A stretch of 64,000 nucleotides of DNA from DATDAW01 sp036524675 (GCA_036524675.1 DATDBU010000206.1:1-64000), one strand, 5' to 3'. Positions 34,215 through 42,427 are shown, counted from the first letter of the stretch. Program-made: numbers and translations. Notes: generated from the sequence alone by a model not told the origin.

Positions 34215-35552
34215 TTACAGTCGCAGCCGCGCCACGCAGCCGATGCGGTCTGGCCGGTTTTCCAGAATCAACGTGCCGCCATGCGCTTCGGCGATCTGAC
34301 GGCTCAAAGCTAATCCGATGCCTGTTCCATGGGGTTTTGTCGTGAAGAATGGTACGAACAAATTGGCGTCACTCATCAAACCCGGCCCCTCATCGAGCAC
34401 TTCGATTTCGATATTGGAGCTGATGGAAGTCCAGCGGATCACAACCTTGCCGCCCGTCTCCAGGGAAGCATCAACTGCGTTCCGGACGAGATTGATCAGA
34501 AGTTGCTCCAGCTGATCGCCATCGGCTTGAATTTCAACGGCCGGTACGGATTCAACGTGCACGGCAATTCGTGTTTCGAGACCGGCGACGCGTCGAATCA
34601 ATTCGTCGATATTCACGCTGCGCAGCGTGGGCACCGGCAGGCGCGCGAGCTGGGCGTAAGCCTGCATGAATCGCTGCAAAGACTCGGCACGAGTCCGGAT
34701 AATTTGCAATCCGCGCTGTAAATCTGCTTCCCAATCGGGTAGTCGCGGCTGGCGGTTTACGACGATTTCAAGGCTGCCGGCGAGGGATTTAATCGGTGCC
34801 AGCGAGTTGTTTAATTCATGACCCAGCACGCGGACGAGCCGCTTCCAGGCATTCCGTTCTTCCTCGCGCAGCGCCCAACTCACGTCGGTAAGAATGACGA
34901 GTGTTCGGGGCAGTCCGTTTTCACGGAACCAACTGCGTCGAACCGACCAGCGTCCCGTCCCGCCAGGCAGGGAAAGGGCAAGGGGCACATCTTCGGCGGC
35001 TTGGAGCGCTTCGAAAAGCCCGACATCCGCAGCGAGGCGTCCGGCCATTTTTGCCAAAGGCTGGCCCAGCAATTTTTCGCCTGCGCGATTAGCAAGCCGA
35101 AGACGGGCATTCTGATCAAATATGAAAACTGCGGCATCGATTTCAGCCATGACAAGTCGCACGAGGCTCAACGCTTCGAGCGCACCAGACCGCTGTCGTT
35201 GCAGAGTGTCGCCGAGCGAATTGATTTCAAAAAATACCTCGCCGAGTGCGTCTCCATGGCGAGCTCCACGAGCCCGGATCGAAAAATCCTCTTCTCGCAG
35301 AGCGGCGAGCAAATTCGCGATCGTTTGGAGCGGACGCTTTGCCCGGGCCCGCAAAATCAGGGGCCCCACGATGCCCGACAGCAGAATAAGCAGCGTAAAT
35401 GTCCAGCGGACTTTGGCCGAATGATCGTCCGCCCAAAGCAAAAAAAGTGCGACTAACAATGAAGGAGCGACTGCAGCGAAGGCCAGCCACGCAAGCCGGT
35501 TCTCGAGGGGATCGTGCCGTGGACGAACGGTTCTAAATTGAGGGCCGGACAT
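34215..35552 (-). CDS. Membrane sensor histidine kinase, NtrY-like
   Basis: This 445-residue kinase has two membrane helices (about 21-40 and 51-68), a HAMP-like region (about 70-122), a PAS-like domain (LVMAEIDAAVFIFDQNARLRL is split around residue 140), the phosphoacceptor motif RVLGHELNNSLAPIKSL with H245, and a HATPase_c domain with LLINLVRNAVDAS (N box), DEGPGL, FFTTKPHGTGIGLAL and GGTLILENRP. The NNSLAPI motif is typical of NtrY/AtoS-type kinases that pair with sigma-54 regulators. Such a regulator gene lies just upstream on the same strand. Confidence 0.93.
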   Translation of the reverse strand: MSGPQFRTVRPRHDPLENRLAWLAFAAVAPSLLVALFLLWADDHSAKVRWTFTLLILLSGIVGPLILRARAKRPLQTIANLLAALREEDFSIRARGARHGDALGEVFFEINSLGDTLQRQRSGALEALSLVRLVMAEIDAAVFIFDQNARLRLANRAGEKLLGQPLAKMAGRLAADVGLFEALQAAEDVPLALSLPGGTGRWSVRRSWFRENGLPRTLVILTDVSWALREEERNAWKRLVRVLGHELNNSLAPIKSLAGSLEIVVNRQPRLPDWEADLQRGLQIIRTRAESLQRFMQAYAQLARLPVPTLRSVNIDELIRRVAGLETRIAVHVESVPAVEIQADGDQLEQLLINLVRNAVDASLETGGKVVIRWTSISSNIEIEVLDEGPGLMSDANLFVPFFTTKPHGTGIGLALSRQIAEAHGGTLILENRPDRIGCVARLRL

Positions 35553-35557
35553 GGAGG

Positions 35558-35646
35558 CGAATGACGAATGACGAATGGCGAATGACTAATGATTGGCAGT
35601 CGAACAATGCGGTGGTTCGATAGGTTCCATTGGTCATTAGTCATTC
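35558..35646. repeat. Heptameric GACGAAT palindromic repeat between regulator and kinase genes
   Basis: The left arm is a run of near-perfect 7-mers (CGAATGACGAATGACGAATG then GCGAATGACTAATG) and the right arm is CATTGGTCATTAGTCATTC, giving an imperfect stem-loop. It occupies the whole gap between the two-component genes. The 19-mer TGACGAATGACGAATGGCG (35562-35580) recurs exactly inside leuS at 38683-38701. Confidence 0.8.
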
Positions 35647-35649
35647 TTT

Positions 35650-36996
35650 TTACAGCCCATACTTCTGGAGGCGGCGATAGAACGCGCTCCTGCTAAGGCC
35701 GAGCGCCTCCCATGCCAGGCGGGTGTTGCCAGGGAATTTGGCCAGGGTTTTCTGGATGAGCAGTTTTTCGAGGTCATCGAGACTCATGGCGTCGATGTTA
35801 GCAGTCGGAGTGGCAGTCGGGAAAAGGCCGAGATCGGTGGGCTCGATCCGGTTGTTGCGCGCCATCAGGACGGCGCGTTCGATGATGTGATCCAATTCAC
35901 GAACGTTGCCGGGGAAAGTGTGCGCCAGCAAAGAACGTATGGCTGCTTCCTCGAGACCGACAATCGTCTTGCTGTAGCGCTTCGCGTGTTTTGTCAGGAA
36001 ATATCTGGCTAGATCGGGAATATCCTCCGGGCGCTCGCGCAGCGGCGGGAGGCGGATCTCGATTGTATTCAAGCGGAAAAGCAAATCCTGACGGAAGCGT
36101 CCGGCGGCGACTTCGTCATGCAAGCTGGCGTTTGTCGCGGAAACGATACGCGTGCTGGTTTTCAACGTGCGCGACGAGCCGACCCGTTCGTATTCGCCGG
36201 TTTCGATAACACGAAGAAGTTTGGCCTGGAGGTTGAGCGGGACGTTGGCAATCTCGTCGAGGAATAGAGTCCCCCCGTCGGCGAGTTCGAAGCGTCCCGC
36301 GCGATCACTTTTGGCGTCAGTAAATGCCCCTTTCACGTGGCCGAAAAGCTCCGACTCAAAGACGCCATCGGAAAAGCCGCCCATGTTTACTGAGATCATT
36401 GGCTTGTCCGCGCGTCTGGACGCATCGTGGAGAGCCCGTGCAACCACGCCTTTCCCGGTGCCGTTTTCGCCGGTGATTAGAACATTCGCGTCGGAAGCTG
36501 CCACCCGGTTGATGATGTCGAGGACAGGCTGCATGGCCGGGCAGGAAGCGATGAAGCCTGGTGTCTCGCCGCGCAGAAGACGATTTTCTTGCTCCAATCG
36601 TTTGCTTTTTCTAAGGGCCTCGCCAAGGGCTAGTTGCGTGCGAATGGTGCAAACCACGCGATCATTGTCCCAAGGCTTTGTGAAGAAATCTCTCGCCCCG
36701 CGCTTCATCGCTTCGACAGCAAGATCGACCGTGGCCCAGGCGGTCATCGCGATGACGGGGAGTGTCTCGTCAATGGCGAGAATCTTCGGCAACGCTTCAA
36801 TACCTTCCCGCCCCGAAGTTGTGTCCCACGAGTAATTGAGGTCCATGAGCATCAGGGAGAAATCCTTCGCTTCCAGAGCCTTCAACGCTGCTGGAATGGA
36901 GGGAACGGTCTCCGATCGCCAGCCTTCGCACTTCAAGAGAAACTGAAGTGCTTCCCGAATGTCCGGCTCGTCATCGGCGATGAGGATTGGATTCAC
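35650..36996 (-). CDS. Sigma-54-dependent response regulator (NtrC family)
   Basis: The 448-residue protein has a receiver domain (phosphoacceptor D52 in LMLMDLNYSWD), an AAA+ domain with Walker A GENGTGKG (176-183), the sigma-54 contact loop GAFTDA (223-228, a variant of GAFTGA), Walker B GGTLFLDEIANV and the arginine-finger segment, and a Fis-type HTH (NTRLAWEALGLSRSAFYRRL). The GTG at 36996 is preceded by GAGGAAC about 10 bases upstream, so it was chosen over a TTG at 37032. It should activate sigma-54 promoters when phosphorylated by the downstream kinase. Confidence 0.94.
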   Translation of the reverse strand: MNPILIADDEPDIREALQFLLKCEGWRSETVPSIPAALKALEAKDFSLMLMDLNYSWDTTSGREGIEALPKILAIDETLPVIAMTAWATVDLAVEAMKRGARDFFTKPWDNDRVVCTIRTQLALGEALRKSKRLEQENRLLRGETPGFIASCPAMQPVLDIINRVAASDANVLITGENGTGKGVVARALHDASRRADKPMISVNMGGFSDGVFESELFGHVKGAFTDAKSDRAGRFELADGGTLFLDEIANVPLNLQAKLLRVIETGEYERVGSSRTLKTSTRIVSATNASLHDEVAAGRFRQDLLFRLNTIEIRLPPLRERPEDIPDLARYFLTKHAKRYSKTIVGLEEAAIRSLLAHTFPGNVRELDHIIERAVLMARNNRIEPTDLGLFPTATPTANIDAMSLDDLEKLLIQKTLAKFPGNTRLAWEALGLSRSAFYRRLQKYGL

Positions 36997-37044
36997 GGCC
37001 GGGAAGTTCCTCGAGACGGCAAGAGATGGCAAGTGACGACTGGC

Positions 37045-37078
37045 TTGAGGGATATGTAAAACATGTTATACATGACAC
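37045..37078 (+). promoter_or_regulatory. Promoter and probable operator of the toxin-antitoxin operon
   Basis: TTGAGG (37045-37050) and TATACA (37067-37072) are spaced 16 bases. The segment ATGTAAAACATGTTATACAT (37054-37073) is a palindrome-like array of ACAT/ATGT boxes overlapping the -10 element, as expected for autorepression by an antitoxin. The start of transcription would fall at or next to the ATG at 37079, suggesting a leaderless or nearly leaderless mRNA. Confidence 0.5.
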
Positions 37079-37339
37079 ATGACGACATTAAGCATTCGGG
37101 ATTTGCGTCACAAATGGCCGGAAGCGGAGGCATTGCTTAACATCGAAGGAGAAATTGTCATCACCCGAGATTCGAAACCCATCGCGAAGCTGGTGCGCTA
37201 CATCGGGACGGAAAAGCCACGCAGGCGTTTTGACCCGAACGTGCATGCTGATTGGCAGAAGAGAATGAACGAAGGGAAAGTCGTTCACCTAGTCGACAAA
37301 TATTTAATGGTAGACCGGGAAAATAAACCTTCGCCGTAG
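37079..37339 (+). CDS. Type II antitoxin, Phd/YefM-VapB-like
   Basis: The 86-residue protein starts MTTLSIRDLRHKWPEAEALL and has the hydrophobic core EIVITRDSKPIAKLVRY, the Phd/YefM DNA-binding fold. The C-terminal part (RRRFDPNVHADWQKRMNEGK) would wrap the toxin. The PIN-domain toxin gene starts 8 bases after its stop. Antitoxins of this type repress their own operon, in line with the palindromic boxes at 37054-37076. Confidence 0.85.
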   Translation: MTTLSIRDLRHKWPEAEALLNIEGEIVITRDSKPIAKLVRYIGTEKPRRRFDPNVHADWQKRMNEGKVVHLVDKYLMVDRENKPSP

Positions 37340-37347
37340 ACACGACG

Positions 37348-37776
37348 GTGATTTACATCGACACGAGCTCATTGCTGAAATTGTTTCACAATGAAACAGA
37401 GAGCGGAGCCATTCGGGATATCGTTGTGCGGGAGGACGAAATTGTCATTTCAAGCCTGGTCGATCTCGAAGCTCGGATTCAGCTCAAGGCCGCGTGGGTA
37501 GGAGGCGATTACAATCACGGCAGATATTTGGAGTTTTTAAAGGGTCTCGATGAATTACGTGAGATGGCCCCTTTTCGTTTTGCTGCACTCACGGGAAGCG
37601 TATTCGCCACAGCAGTCAGGCAAGACTTCACCGCCGCCAGACTACATTTGCGCACGCTGGATCGGTTACATCTTGCGGCGATGGAGGAATTGAAGCTCCA
37701 ACGACTGATGACCAACGATAATATCCAGCGGGCAGCTGCGGAAGACTTGGGTTATGCGGTGATTATTCCGCGATAA
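37348..37776 (+). CDS. PIN-domain toxin (VapC-like ribonuclease)
   Basis: A 142-residue PIN domain: MIYIDTSSLLKLF with D5, the second acidic residue E41 in LVDLEARIQL, D105 in LRTLDRLHLAAM and MTNDN (124) for the fourth. These acidic residues bind the metal for RNA cleavage, typically of tRNA or rRNA. The start is GTG. It is convergent with leuS, whose stop lies 10 bases beyond. Full length and intact catalytic residues suggest that the toxin is active. Confidence 0.88.
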   Translation: MIYIDTSSLLKLFHNETESGAIRDIVVREDEIVISSLVDLEARIQLKAAWVGGDYNHGRYLEFLKGLDELREMAPFRFAALTGSVFATAVRQDFTAARLHLRTLDRLHLAAMEELKLQRLMTNDNIQRAAAEDLGYAVIIPR

Positions 37777-37785
37777 CAAATTGGC

Positions 37786-40407
37786 TTATCCCACGACGAT
37801 ATTCACCAATTTACCGGGGACGACGACGATTTTGCGAACGGTTTTGCCCGCGGTGGCTTCGGCAATTTTCGGCATTGCAAGTGCTTGAATGGTCGTGGCT
37901 TCCTGCGAAAGATCTTTCTTGATCGTGATCCGGTCACGGACCTTCCCATTGATCTGGACGGGAATCTCGATCTCGTCCTCGATCAACAGGGTTTCGTCCC
38001 AAACAGGCCAGGTTTGACCGGCGATCTGGCCTTCGAAACCAGCAAATTTTCCGGCCAACAAGCTCCACAGTTCCTCGGTCAAATGCGGCGCGAAAGGGTT
38101 CAGCAGGATGAGCAATGTTCGCAGCGCGGCCACGGGACGCGCTTCAACATTCGTGAATTCGTTGGTAAACACCATCATCTGCGAAATGGCCGTGTTGAAG
38201 GCCAACGCTTCGATGTCCTGAGTCACCTTTTTGATCGTGGCATGGATGACCTTCTCCTGTTTGCTCGTGGGCGCAACGTCCGCCAACAGGCTGGACATTT
38301 CCCAATTTCCCTCCTGGTTTTCCTCCATGACCAGCCGCCACACGCGTGCCAGAAAACGGTGAACGCCTTCGACGCCGCTCATGCTCCAGGGTTTCACCTG
38401 TTCGAGCGGTCCCATGAACATTTCATACAGGCGCAGCGAGTCGGCGCCGTAATCGGTGATGATGTCGTCGGGATTGATGACGTTGCCGCGGCTCTTGGAC
38501 ATTTTTTGGTTGTCCGTACCTAGGATCATGCCCTGGTTCACTAATTTCTGAAACGGCTCGACGGTGCTGACGTAGCCCAAATCGTAGAGCACTTTGTGCC
38601 AGAACCGCGCGTAAAGAAGGTGCAAAACAGCGTGTTCAGTGCCGCCAACATACAAATCAACGCCGCCCGGCTTCGCCGGGAGTGACGAATGACGAATGGC
38701 GTCTTTGTCAGGCATTTCGTCATTCGTCATTCGGCATTCGGCATTTAGTTCACCTGTCATCCAATAACGCTCGGCTTCGACGCTGGCGAAACGATCCGGA
38801 TTTTGTGGATCACAGTAACGCAGGTAATACCAGCAGGAGCCGGCCCATTGCGGCATGGTATTGGTCTCGCGGGTCGCCCCGTCGGAGTAACGGATCCAAT
38901 CCGTTGCGCGGGCCAGCGGAGGTTCGCCGGACTCGGTGGGCTTGAAATCTTCCAATGGTGGCGGAGTCAACGGCAATTCGCCCTCTGAAATGGCGCGGTG
39001 CTTGCCGTTTTCCCAAATGACTGGGAACGGTTCGCCCCAGTACCGTTGCCGCGAAAACAGCCAGTCGCGCAGCTTGTAATTGACGGTTTTCTGGCCGTGA
39101 CCGCAATCTTGCAACCACTGAGTGATCTTGTGTTTGGCCTCCGCAGTGGGCAGTCCGTCGATAAGTCCCGAATTGATTGAGATTCCCTGGCCGGAAAAAC
39201 ACTCATCTTCGTTTTCCACGGGACCGACAACGAAACGGATTGGCAGATTGAACTTTTTCGCAAATTCCCAGTCGCGTTCGTCATGCGCGGGCACGGCCAT
39301 GATCGCGCCGGTGCCGTAGCTCATCAGCACGTAATCCGCTATCCAGATGGGAATTTTCTCCTGATTAACGGGATTAATTGCGAAAGCTCCAGTGAAAACC
39401 CCCGTCTTGTCCTTCGCCAAATCGGTGCGGTCGAGATCTGATTTGCCGGCAATTTCCGTGCGATAAGCCGTCACAGCGCCTTTCTGCTCTGGCGTGGTGA
39501 CCTGATCGACCAGCGGATGCTCGGGCGACAGCACCATGTAAGTCGCGCCGAATAACGTGTCCGGTCTCGTGGTAAACACCGAAATCGAAAATCGAGAACC
39601 CAAAATCGAAAATTCCACACGGGCGCCGTCGCTTTTTCCGATCCAGTTCCTCTGCAGCAGTTTGATCCCTTCCGGCCAATCCAACCCTTCCAGTTCGTCA
39701 ATCAGTCGCTCCGCATACGCAGTAATGCGCAACATCCACTGGCGCATGGGCTTGCGAATGACTGGAAACCCTCCGACTTCGCTTTTTCCATCGATCACTT
39801 CCTCATTTGCCAACACGGTGCCCAATGCCGGACACCAGTTCACCGGTGCCTCGGCGACGTAGGCGAGCCGCATGGAATCCGGATCGTTGCCGGTATAAGT
39901 GGAGATTGGTTCGGCTTTGTTGGTCGTCGGATTAAACCAGGAGTTGTAAATCTGCAGGAAAATCCACTGCGTCCACTTGAAGTAGCCGGGGTCGGTTGTA
40001 TTGACCTCGCGGCTCCAGTCGTAGCTGAAGCCGATGCGTTGGAGCTGCTGTTTGAATCGCTCCGCATTCCGTTCCGTCGTGATCGCCGGGTGCTGCCCAG
40101 TCTTGATCGCGTATTGCTCTGCCGGAAGCCCAAATGCGTCCCAGCCCATCGGGTGCAGTACGTTAAATCCTTTCAATCGCTTGAATCGCGCGATGATGTC
40201 CGTCGCCGTGTAACCTTCGGGATGTCCCACATGCAATCCGTCCCCGCTAGGGTAGGGAAACATGTCCAGGACGAAATACTTCGGTTTCGCCGGATCGAAA
40301 CGGGGTTGGCCTGGATTGGGCGCGCGAAAAGTCTCCTCCGTGGCCCAGAGCGTCTGCCACTTGGGCTCGATCTGGTCGTAGGGATAAGGTTTTCGCTTTT
40401 CGCTCAT
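37786..40407 (-). CDS. leuS: Leucyl-tRNA synthetase with repeat-derived insertions
   Basis: The class I enzyme (873 residues from the ATG at 40407) charges tRNA-Leu. The HIGH-type motif is YPSGDGLHVGHPEGYTATD, the editing domain has VFTTRPDTLFGATYM and AVPAHDERDWEFA, and the KMSKS loop is KMSKSRGNVI. The C-terminal anticodon-binding part is complete. Residues about 553-581 (GELNAECRMTNDEMP to PAKPG) interrupt the conserved link between YWMTG and VDLYVGGTEHAVLHLLYAR; this stretch is encoded by the GACGAAT palindromic repeat. A second low-complexity segment, FSILGSRFSIS (266-276), sits before VFTTRPD. Both are in frame. An upstream GTG extension to 40431 was not used. Confidence 0.96.
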   Translation of the reverse strand: MSEKRKPYPYDQIEPKWQTLWATEETFRAPNPGQPRFDPAKPKYFVLDMFPYPSGDGLHVGHPEGYTATDIIARFKRLKGFNVLHPMGWDAFGLPAEQYAIKTGQHPAITTERNAERFKQQLQRIGFSYDWSREVNTTDPGYFKWTQWIFLQIYNSWFNPTTNKAEPISTYTGNDPDSMRLAYVAEAPVNWCPALGTVLANEEVIDGKSEVGGFPVIRKPMRQWMLRITAYAERLIDELEGLDWPEGIKLLQRNWIGKSDGARVEFSILGSRFSISVFTTRPDTLFGATYMVLSPEHPLVDQVTTPEQKGAVTAYRTEIAGKSDLDRTDLAKDKTGVFTGAFAINPVNQEKIPIWIADYVLMSYGTGAIMAVPAHDERDWEFAKKFNLPIRFVVGPVENEDECFSGQGISINSGLIDGLPTAEAKHKITQWLQDCGHGQKTVNYKLRDWLFSRQRYWGEPFPVIWENGKHRAISEGELPLTPPPLEDFKPTESGEPPLARATDWIRYSDGATRETNTMPQWAGSCWYYLRYCDPQNPDRFASVEAERYWMTGELNAECRMTNDEMPDKDAIRHSSLPAKPGGVDLYVGGTEHAVLHLLYARFWHKVLYDLGYVSTVEPFQKLVNQGMILGTDNQKMSKSRGNVINPDDIITDYGADSLRLYEMFMGPLEQVKPWSMSGVEGVHRFLARVWRLVMEENQEGNWEMSSLLADVAPTSKQEKVIHATIKKVTQDIEALAFNTAISQMMVFTNEFTNVEARPVAALRTLLILLNPFAPHLTEELWSLLAGKFAGFEGQIAGQTWPVWDETLLIEDEIEIPVQINGKVRDRITIKKDLSQEATTIQALAMPKIAEATAGKTVRKIVVVPGKLVNIVVG
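38666..38747. repeat. GACGAAT palindromic repeat inserted inside leuS
   Basis: The segment has the arms TGACGAATGACGAATGGCG and TTTCGTCATTCGTCATTCGG around a short centre, followed by CCCGGCTTCGCCGGG, itself a hairpin. The 19-mer TGACGAATGACGAATGGCG is identical to 35562-35580. It keeps the leuS frame open and adds roughly 27 residues at a site where LeuS homologues normally run straight from the catalytic core into VDLYVGG. Confidence 0.85.
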
Positions 40408-40498
40408 AGCTGTAAGAAAGAGGGAAGCCACTCAACTATCGACCCCCTGCGCGCGCAACCGATTTTGTGACGGCGTTGGCCCTGAATCCGCCCACCAC

Positions 40499-40646
40499 TA
40501 AGTTTACTTTGGTAAACATCACTGAACACGACGGTTTCGGGCGGAGAACCAAGGAGAGGCGGTTTCCAACCGCCTGAAAACGGGCGCCAGGAAAGCGCCC
40601 CTCCTTGTAAAAAACGCCATGGACGACGATTTACCAAAGTAAAACC
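40499..40646. repeat. MITE-like structured repeat, copy B
   Basis: About 148 bases bounded by TTTACTTTGGTAAA on the left and its inverse TTTACCAAAGTAAA on the right. Inside, AAGGAG ... CTCCTT forms an outer stem holding two hairpins, GGCGG-TTTCCAA-CCGCC and GGGCGC-caggaaa-GCGCCC, so the single strand would fold into a three-way junction. It is in inverted orientation to copy A at 34089-34214. No transposase gene lies inside. Confidence 0.82.
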
Positions 40647-40747
40647 AAGCGTTCCTTGCTGTTTGCTGTGACAGGAAAAAATACAACGAGACGTTGCGCT
40701 GGCCGGTGCCTTCGTTGCAAGCTTTGGCAGGGCCGCGCCCGAATCTC

Positions 40748-41326
40748 ATGCAACACATTCTGATTGCCACACGCAACGCGCATAAAACGAAAGAGATCCG
40801 ACAAATGCTGGGGGCTCGTTTTGTAGTCGAAGATCTGAATGCAGGGGAAGACTGGCCGGAGATCGAGGAGACGGCGGACACATTTGCCGGAAACGCGGCA
40901 CTTAAAGCGCTAGGGATCTCCGCGCTCTACGATGGCATTGTGCTGGCGGATGATTCAGGTCTGGAAGTCGACGCGCTTGCCGGTGAGCCAGGCGTGCGAT
41001 CGGCACGTTACGCCGGAGAGAAAGCCACGGATGCGGACAATCGGGCGCTTTTGTTGGAAAAACTGAATGGAAAATCTTCGCCTGGACGTTTCAGGTGCTC
41101 CATGGTGCTCGCTCGGGCAGGAACCCAGCTTGCCACGTTCGACGGCGCGGTCGAGGGCACAATTATCAACGACGAGCGTGGCGCTGGCGGTTTCGGTTAC
41201 GATCCGATCTTCATTCCGGACGGATTTTCTCAGACATTCGGGGAGCTGCCTGCGGAGACAAAAAATCAATTGAGCCACCGGGCGCGCGCTTTGGAGCAGG
41301 CCATCCGGTTCTTGGGACATAGATAG
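40748..41326 (+). CDS. rdgB: RdgB/HAM1 non-canonical purine NTP pyrophosphatase
   Basis: This 192-residue enzyme hydrolyses dITP, XTP and ITP to monophosphates, keeping deaminated purines out of DNA. Typical motifs are ILIATRNAHKTKEIRQML, FAGNAALKAL, LADDSGLEVDALAGEPGVRS, ARYAGEKATD and GGFGYDPIFIPDG. ATG at 40748 is the family-standard start; the upstream TTG at 40694 is not needed. It lies alone, beyond the MITE-like repeat and 315 bases before the mla operon. Confidence 0.96.
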   Translation: MQHILIATRNAHKTKEIRQMLGARFVVEDLNAGEDWPEIEETADTFAGNAALKALGISALYDGIVLADDSGLEVDALAGEPGVRSARYAGEKATDADNRALLLEKLNGKSSPGRFRCSMVLARAGTQLATFDGAVEGTIINDERGAGGFGYDPIFIPDGFSQTFGELPAETKNQLSHRARALEQAIRFLGHR

Positions 41327-41641
41327 GGACCGCAGGCTGCGCCAGCGATCCAGCTTTGCGGCACCATTCCCTTCCTTCGCGAGCGTGGATGTTTTCCAAA
41401 CCTGCGGAAAGAGGAGCGGAACAGACGGAATCCAAGCGGCTGGAATGAAATGAAGTTTCTCAAAAGCGTGTTTACTTTGAAACCTATTCCATCACCATTT
41501 GTGTGAAAAACTATGCTTGGAAATTCCACTCGAATTTCAAATCGGATCCTTGCAGAGCAATGAATGCGCTGCGAGGTGGGCTTCTTGACGCACCGGATAC
41601 CGGCTGCAAAATCTGACAACCTGGAACATGGAGGGACCGCA
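41327..41641. other. Gap between rdgB and mlaE (315 bases)
   Basis: No gene, repeat or RNA motif was recognised. The last 13 bases contain GGAGG (41630-41634 region), a ribosome-binding site that fixes the mlaE start at 41642. A promoter for the mla operon is expected here but no strong consensus stands out. Confidence 0.5.
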
Positions 41642-42427
41642 ATGACGCATCTTTTGCAAGCTCTCGGCCGGAGCAGTCTCGCGACTGTCGCCGGGCTCGG
41701 TGATTTTGCGCGGTTCGCATCGAGGGCCGTCGTCGCGGTGCCCGCGACAAGGCATCTCGGCAGGCGTTGCGTGCGGGCAGTCCACGAGCAGGGTGTCCGC
41801 TGCGTGCCGGTAGTGACTATTGTGGGGTTGTTCGCGGGTCTCGTCCTTGGGCTCCAAGGATATTATGTTTTGGCCCGGTTTGGCTCCGCGGGAATGCTCG
41901 GAACATTCGTCTCCCTGACCCTGGCTCGTGAACTGGCGCCTGTCCTTGCCGCATTGATGATCGTTGGGCAGGCGGGTTCCGCCATTGCCGCGGAAATCGG
42001 TATCCAGCGTAATAGCGAACAAATCGATGCCCTCGGCACGATGGGAATCGATCCGGCCGGGTATTTGATCACGCCCCGACTGTTGGCCGCAGTGATCGTT
42101 TTTCCCATTTTGACAGTTGCATTCACCTTTGTTGGACTCGGTGGCGGATACCTTTCGGGCTCGGTTTTGCTGGGATTGGACAGCGGTGTTTACTGGTCGG
42201 CTGTTCATTCCGCGATCGAGCCGCCAGATGTGCGCGAATGCCTACTCAAAGCGCTCGTTTTCGGCGTTATCACCATCGCGATTTGCTGCCACAGCGGCTT
42301 TAACGCGCACCGCGTTCCCGGCGCAGCCGGATCGCGTGCGGTGAGTATTTCGACTACGCGGGCCGTGGTCTTTGCCAGTGTCGCAGTGCTGGCTGCGGAC
42401 TATTTGATCACCTCTTTTCTCGTATAA
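41642..42427 (+). CDS. mlaE: MlaE-type ABC lipid transporter permease
   Basis: A 261-residue inner-membrane permease of the MlaE/YrbE family. Marks are GLFAGLVLGLQGYYVLARFG, LTLARELAPVLAALMIVGQA, GSAIAAEIGIQRNSEQIDAL, TMGIDPAGYLITPRLLA. The frame is open upstream to 41564, but GGAGG before the ATG at 41642 and family alignment favour this start. It works with MlaF (ATPase) and MlaD to move phospholipids between inner and outer membrane. First gene of a five-gene operon mlaE-F-D-C-A. Confidence 0.95.
   Translation: MTHLLQALGRSSLATVAGLGDFARFASRAVVAVPATRHLGRRCVRAVHEQGVRCVPVVTIVGLFAGLVLGLQGYYVLARFGSAGMLGTFVSLTLARELAPVLAALMIVGQAGSAIAAEIGIQRNSEQIDALGTMGIDPAGYLITPRLLAAVIVFPILTVAFTFVGLGGGYLSGSVLLGLDSGVYWSAVHSAIEPPDVRECLLKALVFGVITIAICCHSGFNAHRVPGAAGSRAVSISTTRAVVFASVAVLAADYLITSFLV

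Noticed and set aside
37072..37338. Alternative ATG at 37072 for the antitoxin
   Set aside because: It is out of frame with the antitoxin.
34089..40646. Composite transposon bounded by inverted repeats
   Set aside because: The repeats are short MITE-like elements without a transposase, and the enclosed genes include leuS, an essential gene. Chance placement of a dispersed element is more likely.
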